Positions 28,455-38,446 are shown, counted from the first letter of the stretch. The stretch is DNA of 64,000 nt from Desulfobacterales bacterium (GCA_022360815.1 JAKSCC010000294.1:1-64000); one strand, 5' to 3'. Notes: generated from the letters alone by a model not told the origin. Made by a program: numbers and translations.

Positions 28455-29762
28455 ATGATCTCACCCATGACAGCCGGAACCCTTGGCCTCCTCCTTCTCT
28501 TTGTGCTTCTTTTTACCGGCATGCCTGTAGGTTTTGTCATGGCCCTGACTGGCATTATGGGCTTCGGAACCCTTGTCTCCTTTGACGCCGCCATGGGAAT
28601 GGCAGCCCATGACATCTTGGATATCTTCAGCTCTTACAATCTGACGGTCATTCCCCTTTTCATTTTCATGGGACAGGTCGCCTTTCATGCGGGAATCAGC
28701 ACGCGCCTTTTCAACGCCGCCTTTCGCTTTATGGGACACTTTCCAGGGGGCATGGCCATTGCCACCATAGGAGCCTGTGCCGGATTCTCAGCCATCTGCG
28801 GCTCAACCAACGCCACCTGCGCCACCATGGCCTCGGTTACCATTCCTGAAATGCGCCGATACGGTTATCAAGATGCCATAGCCTCCGGTGTGGTGGCCGC
28901 CGGGGGCAGCCTGGGCATTTTGGTCCCCCCCAGTGTTATTTTTATCATCTATGGCATCATGACCGAACAATCCATCGGCCACCTCTTTATGGCCGGCATT
29001 GTTCCCGGAGTGCTTCTCACCCTTCTTTTTTCCCTTGCCGCAGCCAGCTGGGCCCTTTTTCAACCTCAAATGGCTCCTCGTAGCCCCAGAAGTACCCCAA
29101 AAGAGCGCCTTGCCTCCCTAAGCGGGCTGGTGGAGACACTGCTCCTTTTTGCCCTGGTTATGGGAGGACTCTTCTTTGGTCTCTTCACCCCCACCGAAGC
29201 CGGAGGCGTGGGGGCCTTTGGGACTCTTTTCATTGCCATGGTCCGCCGCACCATCTCCACAAAAGGTGTTCTCACAGCCCTTTCTGAAACCGGCCGCATC
29301 TCCTGCATGATTCTTATGATTGTGGCCGGAGCCACCATCTTTGGCCATTTTCTTGCCATTACTCGAATTCCCTTTGAGATCGCCACCTCCGTTTCGAAGC
29401 TTGCCCTGCCGCCATACGCTGTCATCGGCCTTATTGTTCTGGTCTATCTCATCGGAGGATGCTTCATCGACGCCCTGGCCCTTATTATGCTCACCGTACC
29501 CATCTTTTATCCGGTGGTCATCCAACTGGGATTTCACCCCATGTGGTTTGGAGTGGTCATCGTTCTTGTCACCCAGATCGGGGTCATCACCCCGCCGGTA
29601 GGAATCAACGTCTATGTGGTGCGCAGCGTTGCTTCTGACATTCCGTTGGGCGTCATTTTTAAGGGTGTCTTGCCCTTTTTTGCAGCCCTGGCCCTGGCCA
29701 CAGGGCTGGTCATCTTTATTCCAGCCCTCTCCCTTTACCTACCAGACCTCATGGGCGGTTAG
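28455..29762 (+). CDS. TRAP transporter large permease, DctM family
   Basis: 435 aa multi-TM; GGSLGILVPPSVIFIIYGIMTEQSIGHLFMAG. Confidence 0.95.
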   Translation: MISPMTAGTLGLLLLFVLLFTGMPVGFVMALTGIMGFGTLVSFDAAMGMAAHDILDIFSSYNLTVIPLFIFMGQVAFHAGISTRLFNAAFRFMGHFPGGMAIATIGACAGFSAICGSTNATCATMASVTIPEMRRYGYQDAIASGVVAAGGSLGILVPPSVIFIIYGIMTEQSIGHLFMAGIVPGVLLTLLFSLAAASWALFQPQMAPRSPRSTPKERLASLSGLVETLLLFALVMGGLFFGLFTPTEAGGVGAFGTLFIAMVRRTISTKGVLTALSETGRISCMILMIVAGATIFGHFLAITRIPFEIATSVSKLALPPYAVIGLIVLVYLIGGCFIDALALIMLTVPIFYPVVIQLGFHPMWFGVVIVLVTQIGVITPPVGINVYVVRSVASDIPLGVIFKGVLPFFAALALATGLVIFIPALSLYLPDLMGG

Positions 29763-29952
29763 TTCTCCAAGACCACAGAGGCTACCAGGCAATCCAATAG
29801 AGCATATTTTCAACATCTTGTTGACAGAGAAAAACACCATTCACTATAATCGCTTGACGCATCACACCTAAAGTCAAACAAGACATTCAATCAAAAATAG
29901 AAACAGCAAAACAAACCAGGATGTGAACCTTACAACGTGCCAGGGGGAGGCC

Positions 29953-30342
29953 ATGAATCGTTCTCACACCTTTTTTTTATCTCTTGCTTTTTTTCTTGCC
30001 ATTACTATTGTACCTTGTGCGATAGCAGAATTTTACAGCTACGTGGATGAAAACGGGGTGACCCACTTCACCGACAACTACGCCAATGTGCCCCAACACC
30101 TTGCTGAAGAGACCAACGCCCATGCCGAAGATTACGATAATCTCACCCCCATAGAGCGCGAAAAGCAAATGGCAAAAGACCGGCTTGAAGCGTCTCGGCT
30201 CGAAAAACAGAGGGAAAAAGATCTTCGAAAAGCACGAAGCGAAAGAAAACGAAGTGAACGAAAGGCCAGACGAAGAGCCTCAGCCATCTACATAGGTTTT
30301 GGTTCTGAGAACTCAAGCAGCTGGTCCAAAGAGTCCTATTAA
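29953..30342 (+). CDS. exported DUF4124-type protein
   Basis: Signal peptide then FYSYVDENGVTHFTDNYANVP; charged coiled C-terminus. Confidence 0.75.
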   Translation: MNRSHTFFLSLAFFLAITIVPCAIAEFYSYVDENGVTHFTDNYANVPQHLAEETNAHAEDYDNLTPIEREKQMAKDRLEASRLEKQREKDLRKARSERKRSERKARRRASAIYIGFGSENSSSWSKESY

Positions 30343-30401
30343 ATGGCTTCGACCCTATACGCTGCGGATATTTACCATCATCACTTATCAGGAAACACAC
30401 G

Positions 30402-31178
30402 ATGCCCTGGTTTCGATTCATCATATACGCACTTGCCTCCACAGCTCTTCTTTTCTGTGCCATCAATGTCTCTGCAAAATATTACAAATACACAGATGAA
30501 AACGGTGTCACCCACTTTACTGATGATTATGGATACATACCGGACACCCCCCCGGAAGGCGGCATCGAAACCATTTCCGAGCCTTACGACCATCTGCCTC
30601 CCAAGGAACGAAAAGCACGAATAGAGGAAGATCACCGAAAAGCTCAAGAACTTCAGAAGCAGACGCAAAACGAACTCGACCGCCTTCGCATCGAACGCCA
30701 AGAAAGAGACGCCAGACACCGCCGCAAAATACAAGAACAACTCAATGAATACTCGGATGAAGGCTCCACGCCCTTTCAATTCTGCAACAACTCCATCTAT
30801 GTCAACGTCACCATTGGGTATTATGGCGGAATACATAAGGCTCGCCTGATACTGGATACAGGGGCCAGTGGCACCGTTCTTTATGAGCCCACCGCACGAC
30901 GCATGGGGCTCCACACCGAAGAAGCGGGAGAGGCCACCTTGGCCGGTGGCGAAACCGCAGACTTTGAGGTGGCCACTTTGGACTATCTCCAATTGGGGCC
31001 CAAACGCCTCAACGATATCACGATTTCGGTTTTCGGCTATGAAGACAAAAATACACCTGGGTATGACGGCCTTCTCGGCATGGATTTTCTCAAAAATTTT
31101 CCTCACACCATCAACCTGCACCGCAGAATAATCATGTGGGAAGATGGAGACGAAGAGGAGTACGAGACCCATTATTAG
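30402..31178 (+). CDS. DUF4124-type domain fused to retropepsin-like (clan AA) aspartic protease
   Basis: YYKYTDENGVTHFTDDYGYIP followed by ARLILDTGASGTVLYEPTARRMGL and GLLGMDFLKNF. Confidence 0.8.
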   Translation: MPWFRFIIYALASTALLFCAINVSAKYYKYTDENGVTHFTDDYGYIPDTPPEGGIETISEPYDHLPPKERKARIEEDHRKAQELQKQTQNELDRLRIERQERDARHRRKIQEQLNEYSDEGSTPFQFCNNSIYVNVTIGYYGGIHKARLILDTGASGTVLYEPTARRMGLHTEEAGEATLAGGETADFEVATLDYLQLGPKRLNDITISVFGYEDKNTPGYDGLLGMDFLKNFPHTINLHRRIIMWEDGDEEEYETHY

Positions 31179-31526
31179 ACAGGAACGCCCCTGCGCACCT
31201 TTCAAGAGAGCCTTTCTCTCCTTGCAAAAAACAGGAAAATCCAGTTGCCTACTCATCATCAATTCGATATGAAATTCTGATGTGATTTTGATGTGCAAGT
31301 AGGAAAGTGGTATTTCGCCTCACAACACAGACTGTAACACTCACACTATCTGCGGTTGCCAGAGCACCAGAATACAGCGCCTCTCTTTTCCTAAACATCA
31401 CCCTCTAAAAGTTGACGTAGACGAAAACGTCAAGATATACCCCCCTGATGCATCGAAAGATGCCTTCGTGCACAGGCTCTTTTTTTGCTACGTCCACACC
31501 TTGGCCAGCCTCGCTGAAGGTGTCTC

Positions 31527-31554
31527 GTTTTAATGACCCGGGGTCACTTAAAAC
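31527..31554. promoter_or_regulatory. extended dyad GTTTTAATGACCC-G-GGGTCAcTTAAAAC
   Basis: 28-bp dyad (13-bp arms with one unpaired base) 25 bp upstream of the XRE-cupin gene. Confidence 0.6.
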
Positions 31555-31579
31555 CCCACCCATGCAGGAGTGAAAAGAA

Positions 31580-32152
31580 ATGAAAATTGAGAAGATAGGA
31601 AGCCGTATTGCAAGCCTCATGAAGCAAAGAGAGATCACGTTAGACGATCTGGTGGAACGCACCGGGCTTCAGCGGGATTTTCTTGAGGCAGTGGGACATG
31701 AAAAAGAGTATTTCCCCTCCATCGGCCCCCTTCTCAAAATATCCCGAGCTCTGGGTGTCCGCCTCGGCACCCTGTTAGACGATCAGGTCCACGAAGATCC
31801 TCTCATCGTAAAAAAAACCGATGACAAAAAAGAGATCAACATGCTTCCGGACAAAGACAAACCGGTGGAGCTGAAGTTCTACTCTTTGGGGCAGGGAAAG
31901 ACCGATCGCCATATGGAGCCTTTCTTCATTGAAATCCTTCCCGAGTCGGCCCAGGAAAAAAGACTCTCCTCCCACGAAGGAGAAGAGTTCATTGTGGTTA
32001 CAGACGGTCAAATCGAAGTAATTTACGGAGAAAAGACCCATCTCCTTGAGAAAGGGGACAGTATCTATTACAACTCGGTGGTCCCCCACTATGTGAGCTG
32101 CGCGTCAAAGACCAAAGCATCCATCTATGCCGTGCTCTACATCCCTGAATAG
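31580..32152 (+). CDS. XRE-family regulator with C-terminal cupin domain
   Basis: HTH LDDLVERTGLQRDFLEAVG; cupin HEGEEFIVVTDGQIEVIYGEKTHLLEKGDSIYYNSVVPHYVSC. Confidence 0.9.
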   Translation: MKIEKIGSRIASLMKQREITLDDLVERTGLQRDFLEAVGHEKEYFPSIGPLLKISRALGVRLGTLLDDQVHEDPLIVKKTDDKKEINMLPDKDKPVELKFYSLGQGKTDRHMEPFFIEILPESAQEKRLSSHEGEEFIVVTDGQIEVIYGEKTHLLEKGDSIYYNSVVPHYVSCASKTKASIYAVLYIPE

Positions 32153-32171
32153 CTTATAAGGAGTCGCAGCC

Positions 32172-33827
32172 ATGAGCACCACAGCCCCCTCACTCTTTGA
32201 CCGCACCCTGGGCCAAATCCTTGACCAAGCTGTCAAAGAACACCCTGAAAATGAAGCGATCATCTATGTGGATCGTGACTTCAGATTCACCTACCGCCAA
32301 TTTGGAGAAGCCGTAGACCGCGTGGCCAAAGGCCTCATGGCCCTGGGCGTTCAAAAGGGAGACAAGGTGGCGGTCTGGGCCACCAACATCCCATACTGGG
32401 TCACCCTGCAGTTTGCCACCGCAAAAATCGGTGCCATCTTACTCACCGTCAACACCAACTACCGAAGCGCCGAACTCGCCTATCTTCTGCAGCAGTCAGA
32501 GTCTGAAAACCTCTTTGTTATTGGAGGCTATCAGGATGCCGATTTCGTCACCATCACCTACGAGCTGATTCCTGAACTGAAAACCTGTCAACGGGGCTAC
32601 CTGAAATGCGAGCGGTTTCCAAAACTCAAGCGCGTCTTTTTTCTGGGCCACGAAAAGCATCGAGGCATGTACTCCATTCCCGAAATTGAGGCCATGGCTC
32701 CCATGATCTCTCATGCCCGGTACAAAGCCCGACAGGAGACCCTCTCATGCCACGATGTGGTGAACATGCAGTACACCTCGGGCACCACCGGTTTTCCCAA
32801 GGGCGTCATGCTTACCCATTACAGCATCGGAAACAACGGATTCTGGATTGGAGAGAACCAAAAATTCACCCACCAGGACCGCCTCTGCCTGCCGGTGCCT
32901 CTTTTCCACTGCTTTGGTTGTGTCCTGGGGGTTCTGGCCGCCGTCACCCACGCCTCGACTTTGGTGGTTCTTGAAAATTTTGACCCGATTCAGGTGATGG
33001 CCTCGGTAGAAGAAGAGCGCTGCACGGCCCTCTACGGCGTCCCCACCATGTTTATTGCCATCATAGACCACAAGCTCTTCGCTAAATTTAACTTTTCCTC
33101 ACTACGCACCGGTATCATGGCGGGCTCCCCATGCCCCATCAATGTAATGAAACAAGTGCTCCGCAAAATGTACATGCATGAGATCACCATCTGCTACGGG
33201 CTCACCGAAGCTTCCCCGGTAATCACCCAAACCCGCATCGAAGACAGCATCCAAAAACGGGTGGAAAGCGTGGGGCGAGCGATGCCCGGCATCGAAATCA
33301 AAATTATCGACACCGAAACCGGCGAAGAAGTTCCCACGGGCCAACAAGGCGAACTCTGCTCACGTGGCTACAACACCATGAAGGGCTATTACAACATGCC
33401 TGAGGCCACAGCAAAATCCATCGATAAGGAGGGCTGGCTCCACTCCGGCGACTTGGCCGTCATGGACGAGGCGGGCTATGTCTCCATCACCGGTCGCCAC
33501 AAAGACATGATCATTCGAGGCGGCGAAAACATCTACCCTCGTGAAATCGAAGAATTTCTCTACACCATGGATGAGATTCAAGATGTTCAAGTGGCGGGAA
33601 TCCCAAGCCGAAAATATGGAGAAGAGGTCGGGGCCTTTGTTATCGGCAAAGAGGGGACAGATCTTCTGCCCGAAGATGTACGGGATTTTTGTCGAGGCAA
33701 GATCAGTCGATTCAAAATCCCCAAGCATGTGGCGGTTGTTGACGCCTTTCCCATGACCGCCAGCGGCAAGGTACAAAAGTTCAAACTCAGGGAGGATTAT
33801 CAAACATACTTTCCCTATCTCCCCTGA
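32172..33827 (+). CDS. AMP-forming acyl-CoA synthetase/ligase
   Basis: 551 aa; YTSGTTGFPKGVMLTH, YGLTEASPVITQ, HSGDLAVMDEAGYVSITGRHKDMIIRGGENIYPREIEE, SGKVQKFKLRE. Confidence 0.95.
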   Translation: MSTTAPSLFDRTLGQILDQAVKEHPENEAIIYVDRDFRFTYRQFGEAVDRVAKGLMALGVQKGDKVAVWATNIPYWVTLQFATAKIGAILLTVNTNYRSAELAYLLQQSESENLFVIGGYQDADFVTITYELIPELKTCQRGYLKCERFPKLKRVFFLGHEKHRGMYSIPEIEAMAPMISHARYKARQETLSCHDVVNMQYTSGTTGFPKGVMLTHYSIGNNGFWIGENQKFTHQDRLCLPVPLFHCFGCVLGVLAAVTHASTLVVLENFDPIQVMASVEEERCTALYGVPTMFIAIIDHKLFAKFNFSSLRTGIMAGSPCPINVMKQVLRKMYMHEITICYGLTEASPVITQTRIEDSIQKRVESVGRAMPGIEIKIIDTETGEEVPTGQQGELCSRGYNTMKGYYNMPEATAKSIDKEGWLHSGDLAVMDEAGYVSITGRHKDMIIRGGENIYPREIEEFLYTMDEIQDVQVAGIPSRKYGEEVGAFVIGKEGTDLLPEDVRDFCRGKISRFKIPKHVAVVDAFPMTASGKVQKFKLREDYQTYFPYLP

Positions 33828-34007
33828 TGATTTGTGGTTTACCTTCAAGGAACAGACAGCCATTCCCAACGAAAAAGGTTGACCAGATCTCAATCGAACA
33901 CTATAGTCCTTTAAAAAACGAGTGTTTCAACTTTAGAGCGCCTGATACAGTTGAAAACGCACTCTCCGTGAAGGTGCCGGCTCACCCTCCCGGCCCCTTT
34001 TTCTGGT

Positions 34008-34042
34008 AAGACCCGCCTGCTGTTTCAACAGGCGGGTTTTTC
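34008..34042. terminator. intrinsic terminator
   Basis: ACCCGCCTG-ctgttt(ca)a-CAGGCGGGTTTTT. Confidence 0.9.
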
Positions 34043-34173
34043 CGTTAACAGAAGCCCTTGCTCACCGCCCTCTCTCGTGCCATAACATGTTGTAACAACC
34101 TCAATATTACACGCCGGCTTCACGACAAAGAGACCCTTACCAAGCCATCCAAAATAAAAACGAGGAGCAGACC

Positions 34174-34623
34174 ATGAACTCACACCGCGGGATTCCCACC
34201 ATCACCCTTTTTGTCTTCATCGTGCTTCACGTGGCCTCTTCTCCACCCACAGAGGCAAAAACCTTTAAGACCCGCACCCTTGAAAGAGAAAATCCGGCAG
34301 CCGAAGCGCAGATTCGTATTGTGCAAAAAAAAGGGTGGCGCCTTGAGATGCACACCCTCCAACCCGGCACACGAAGTCAGGGATACCATGGAGAGCTTTA
34401 CATCAGAGGAGAAAGGGTTCTGGGAAAAAGGGGGGAGCAAAGAGACTCTCCTTTGGGAACCCTCTCATGGCACGGCTCAGAAAAAGAGAGGACCCATCTT
34501 TGGGATACTTCCGGATGGGTTCTTGAGGGGGCTGACACCATCCCAAGGCCAGCCTTTAAACCCGTCAAAGACAAAGAGACCCTCAAACAGGAGCTGGATG
34601 CCGAACTCGATGCTTCACAGTAG
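34174..34623 (+). CDS. hypothetical exported protein
   Basis: 149 aa with hydrophobic N-terminus; RBS gaggag; no recognised family. Confidence 0.5.
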   Translation: MNSHRGIPTITLFVFIVLHVASSPPTEAKTFKTRTLERENPAAEAQIRIVQKKGWRLEMHTLQPGTRSQGYHGELYIRGERVLGKRGEQRDSPLGTLSWHGSEKERTHLWDTSGWVLEGADTIPRPAFKPVKDKETLKQELDAELDASQ

Positions 34624-34626
34624 TGA

Positions 34627-35949
34627 TCAGACCATCTTATGGTGCTTCATCCACTTCCAAAGGGTGACTCGACTCACCCCCAGGAGTCGGGCTGCTTCGC
34701 TTTTTACCCCACCGCTCTCCTCAAGAGCGCTTTGAATGCGCAATTTGCGGGACCCCTCGCTGGATGCCTTTGGTGTAAACCCTGAAATTCCTAAAGGAAG
34801 ATGCCCCGGCTCAATGGCGCTTCCACCGGCCAGCACCATGGCATACTCCATGGCATTTTGAAGCTCGCGAACATTGCCCGGCCAGGGGTAGGCCGAGAGA
34901 AGTGCTACCGCCCTTTTGGAGATACCCCCAAAGCGTCTTCCATCACGCAGGGCAAAACGCTGAAGAAACCGGTGGGCCAAAATCAACACATCGTCTTCCC
35001 GCTCCTTTAATGGAGGGCACGTCACGGGAATCACATTGATGCGAAAAAAGAGGTCTTCCCGAAACACCCCCTTGAAAACCAATTGCGCCAAATCCCGATG
35101 GGTGGCCGTGATAATACGCGCGTTGACAGAAATGGGGGTGTGATCTCCCACCCGCTCCACCACCTTCTCTTCCAATACCCGCAAAAGCTTTACCTGAATG
35201 GTAGCGGGCAAGTCGCCAATCTCATCAAGAAAAAGGGTCCCGCCATGGGCTGCCTCAAAGCGCCCCATACGGTTTTGAGACGCACCCGTAAAAGCCCCTT
35301 TCACATGGCCAAACAGCTCGCTCTCCAAAAGATTTTCATTTAACGCCGCGCAGTTCACTTTGATAAAGGGGGCTTCACTCCCCAAGCTCTCTTCATGGAT
35401 GGCCTGAGCCACCAGCTCCTTACCACTCCCGCTCTCTCCGAGGATCAAAACCGGCGCTGTGGAGGTGGCCACGCTCTTAATAAAGGCGAGAAGCTGCCGT
35501 ACCTTGGAGGACTCTCCTTCGATACCATAAGTTTTCCGGCGGCCTGAGACCTCACGAGACAAACTGTCCACTCGGGCCTCAAGGGCGAGAAGATGCCGCA
35601 TGTCCGTCAGAATCTCCACAGCCCCCACCACCTCGCCTTCATCGCCCAACATCACTCGAGCCCGTTTAAGAACCGGAACCGCGACACCATCTTTTCCTAA
35701 GATGGTGCAGCGCACCACCTTCTCTCCTCCTGAGGCAAAAAGAGAGCAGTGTACCTGCCCCTCACCCTTGGCAAAACGCTTGCAGCCTGTGCAATTCAAA
35801 ACACTGCAGGACTGACCCTTCAACTCCTCTCGGGCAAACCCGGTCAGCTCCTGTGCCGCTCGATTCGCTTCGACAATTTGCCCGCAATGACTCACCACCA
35901 GCACCCCGTCGGCCAGGGTTTCAAAAATCTGCGAAAGAAGGGGATCCAT
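34627..35949 (-). CDS. PAS-domain sigma54-dependent transcriptional activator
   Basis: PAS with Cys cluster, AAA+ (GESGSGKELVAQAIHEE, GAFTGASQN, FFRINVIPVTCPPLKER), Fis-type HTH. Confidence 0.93.
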   Translation of the reverse strand: MDPLLSQIFETLADGVLVVSHCGQIVEANRAAQELTGFAREELKGQSCSVLNCTGCKRFAKGEGQVHCSLFASGGEKVVRCTILGKDGVAVPVLKRARVMLGDEGEVVGAVEILTDMRHLLALEARVDSLSREVSGRRKTYGIEGESSKVRQLLAFIKSVATSTAPVLILGESGSGKELVAQAIHEESLGSEAPFIKVNCAALNENLLESELFGHVKGAFTGASQNRMGRFEAAHGGTLFLDEIGDLPATIQVKLLRVLEEKVVERVGDHTPISVNARIITATHRDLAQLVFKGVFREDLFFRINVIPVTCPPLKEREDDVLILAHRFLQRFALRDGRRFGGISKRAVALLSAYPWPGNVRELQNAMEYAMVLAGGSAIEPGHLPLGISGFTPKASSEGSRKLRIQSALEESGGVKSEAARLLGVSRVTLWKWMKHHKMV

Positions 35950-35982
35950 AGAGGGGCCTCCTGCAACCGAAAGTTACGATTC

Positions 35983-36030
35983 GTTAACATAAATTAACGC
36001 ATGTTAACACACTGCGTTAACATATTAACA
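35983..36030. promoter_or_regulatory. cluster of GTTAAC/TGTTAACA repeats, candidate enhancer (UAS)
   Basis: GTTAACATaaATTAACGCATGTTAACACactgcGTTAACATATTAACAT between divergent activator and cytochrome gene. Confidence 0.6.
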
Positions 36031-36090
36031 TCCACCCCTCAATATCTACACTATACGCCTGCTATTTCAACCACTTTTTAACTCATAATC

Positions 36091-36106
36091 TTGGCACAGC
36101 CTTTGC
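36091..36106 (+). promoter_or_regulatory. sigma54 (-24/-12) promoter
   Basis: TTGGCACAGCCTTTGC matches TTGGCAC-N5-TTGC; 61 bp upstream of the octaheme cytochrome start. Confidence 0.8.
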
Positions 36107-36166
36107 CTATATAAGACAAAAAGACAACCATACTGTCAGCAAAAATAACAAGACAAAGGAGAGATC

Positions 36167-37801
36167 ATGAAACGCATGTTGGCATCTGTCATCGCAGGGG
36201 TTCTCACCCTTGCGGTGGGCTTAAAAGCCCCCCAAGCCGAAACCGCTCCCGGCCGCACCATGGCCCGGCAGGCCATCGGAGAAAAAAGGCCGTGGATCAC
36301 CACCGACCACGCCAGTCATCGCATTTTAAAGCAAACGTTCACCTCAGGCCATGACGTGACCAAAGCGTGCCTCTCCTGCCACAACGAAGCGGGCAATCAG
36401 GTGATGCAAACCATCCATTGGACCTGGCGAGATCCCCACAGCAAAAAAGAGGAGATGATTGGAAAAGCTGGACTCACCGTGAATAATTTCTGCATCAGCA
36501 TCCACGGAAACGAGCCCCGGTGCACCTCCTGCCATGCCGGCTACGGCTGGAAAGATAAAAATTTTGACTTCACCGATGAGACAAAGATCGACTGCCTTGT
36601 CTGCCATGAGCAGACGGGCACTTACAAAAAATTTCCCACACTGGCAGGTCACCCGGTCAGAAAACCAACAAAATTTGGAAAAAAGACCTTCCTCCCTCCA
36701 GACTGGAACGCCGTGGCCCAGAGTGTTGGGCGCCCCACTCGAAACAACTGCGGAACCTGCCACTTCTTTGGCGGAGGCGGTGACGGGGTCAAACACGGAG
36801 ACCTGGACTCCTCCCTCTTTGCCCCATCCAAAGCACTGGATGTGCATATGGATGCCCAAGGAAAAAACTTTAACTGCGTCCGCTGCCACACCACTGTGGC
36901 CCATGATATTTCCGGGCGATCCTACAAAACCCCGGCCTTTGAAACGCGAAAAAGTCTGGTGGAAGACGATCTTACGGGAAAGATCACCTGCGTCTCCTGC
37001 CACACGGCCACCCCCCACAAAAAGGGGAGCAAGCCCAACGATCACACCGATGTGGTGGCCTGCCAAACCTGCCATATCCCCACCTTTGCAAGGGAAAAAC
37101 CGACCAAAATGTGGTGGGACTGGTCCAAGGCCGGCATCAAAAAAGAGGGAAAACCCTATGTGGAAAAGGGGCCTTTCGGAAAACCGATCTACATGACCAA
37201 AAAAGGAGAGATGCGCTGGGAAAAAAGCGTTGCCCCTGACTACTTCTGGTACAACGGTGCCATTGAAACCTTAACAGCCAGAGACACGATCGACCCCACC
37301 TCACCCATCGCCGTCAACCGCCCATTGGGAAAGCCGAGTGACCCCAATGCCCGCATCTTCCCCTTTAAGGTGCATCGCGCCATGCAACCCATGGATAAAA
37401 AGGCCAGAAACCTGATCATCCCGCAGCTTTTCGGCAAAAAGGGGAGCGAGGCTTATTGGAAAACCTACGACTGGAAACGAGCGGCGGCAAGTGGCATGGC
37501 AAAAGCGGGACTCCCTTTCAGCGGAGAAATAGCCTTTGCCGAGACCAACTACGTCTTTCCCATCACCCACATGGTGGCCCCCAAGGAGAAGAGCGTGGCC
37601 TGCAGCGAATGCCATGTTCGACAAAATGGCCGTCTCAGCGCCCAACAGATGAAAACCTTTTACATGCCCGGAAGGGATGCTGGCGGTCCTTTAGAAGCTT
37701 CGGGCTGGGCCCTGGTTCTGGCTTCCCTGCTGGGAGTTTTTACCCACGCAGCCCTTCGCCTTATCTCACGCAAACCAGCCAAAGGAGAAAACGATGCATA
37801 A
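36167..37801 (+). CDS. octaheme c-type cytochrome, tetrathionate reductase (OTR) family-like, with C-terminal TM anchor
   Basis: Eight CXXCH motifs (CLSCH, CTSCH, CLVCH, CGTCH, CVRCH, CVSCH, CQTCH, CSECH); signal peptide; C-terminal hydrophobic helix. Confidence 0.85.
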   Translation: MKRMLASVIAGVLTLAVGLKAPQAETAPGRTMARQAIGEKRPWITTDHASHRILKQTFTSGHDVTKACLSCHNEAGNQVMQTIHWTWRDPHSKKEEMIGKAGLTVNNFCISIHGNEPRCTSCHAGYGWKDKNFDFTDETKIDCLVCHEQTGTYKKFPTLAGHPVRKPTKFGKKTFLPPDWNAVAQSVGRPTRNNCGTCHFFGGGGDGVKHGDLDSSLFAPSKALDVHMDAQGKNFNCVRCHTTVAHDISGRSYKTPAFETRKSLVEDDLTGKITCVSCHTATPHKKGSKPNDHTDVVACQTCHIPTFAREKPTKMWWDWSKAGIKKEGKPYVEKGPFGKPIYMTKKGEMRWEKSVAPDYFWYNGAIETLTARDTIDPTSPIAVNRPLGKPSDPNARIFPFKVHRAMQPMDKKARNLIIPQLFGKKGSEAYWKTYDWKRAAASGMAKAGLPFSGEIAFAETNYVFPITHMVAPKEKSVACSECHVRQNGRLSAQQMKTFYMPGRDAGGPLEASGWALVLASLLGVFTHAALRLISRKPAKGENDA

Positions 37802-38384
37802 AGACCTCTATCTTTTCACCCGTTACGAACGCCTCTGGCACTGGTTCCAGGTGGTTGTCATCACCCTTCTCATGGTCACCGGGCTTGAAGTCCATGGCAG
37901 CTTCTCACTTATGGGGTTTGAAAAAGCGGTCTTCCTCCACAACTACGCAGGCATCACCTGGGCGGTGGCTTTTGCCTTTTTCGTCTTTTGGATCGCCACC
38001 ACCGGAGAATGGAAACACTACATCCCCACCACACGAAAAATGGCCCTTGTGGTGCGCCACTATGCCTATGGAATTTTCAAAGGAGAGCCTCACCCGGTAC
38101 CAGCCACAGAAAGAGCCAAACACAACCCGCTTCAGCGTATTGTCTACCTCCTCTTTTCTGCGGTTCTTCTTCCCTTTCAGATGGTCACAGGATTTCTCTA
38201 CTACACGGCCAACGCCCCTTTCTCTTTTGCATCAGGGGTCTCCCTTAAAACCCTCGGAACCCTTCACACCTTTGGAGCCCTTTTGATCCTGGCTTTTGTG
38301 ATTTTGCACATCTACATGATCACCACAGGCCCCACACTTTTTTCACACCTTAAAGCGATGATCACAGGCTGGGAGAGGGGGTAA
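37794..38384 (+). CDS. membrane b-type cytochrome (cytochrome b561/thiosulfate reductase cyt b-like)
   Basis: Overlaps the octaheme gene by 8 bp; YERLWHWFQVVVITLLMVTGLEVHG, several TMs with conserved His. Confidence 0.85.
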   Translation: MHKDLYLFTRYERLWHWFQVVVITLLMVTGLEVHGSFSLMGFEKAVFLHNYAGITWAVAFAFFVFWIATTGEWKHYIPTTRKMALVVRHYAYGIFKGEPHPVPATERAKHNPLQRIVYLLFSAVLLPFQMVTGFLYYTANAPFSFASGVSLKTLGTLHTFGALLILAFVILHIYMITTGPTLFSHLKAMITGWERG

Positions 38385-38401
38385 CACCAAGGCAAAAAAA
38401 C

Positions 38402-38446
38402 AAAAACCCTGCATTCGGGATTGTGGTGCCCGAATGCGGGGTTTTT
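38402..38446. terminator. intrinsic terminator
   Basis: AAAAACCCTGCATTCGGG ... CCCGAATGCGGGGTTTTT. Confidence 0.9.
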
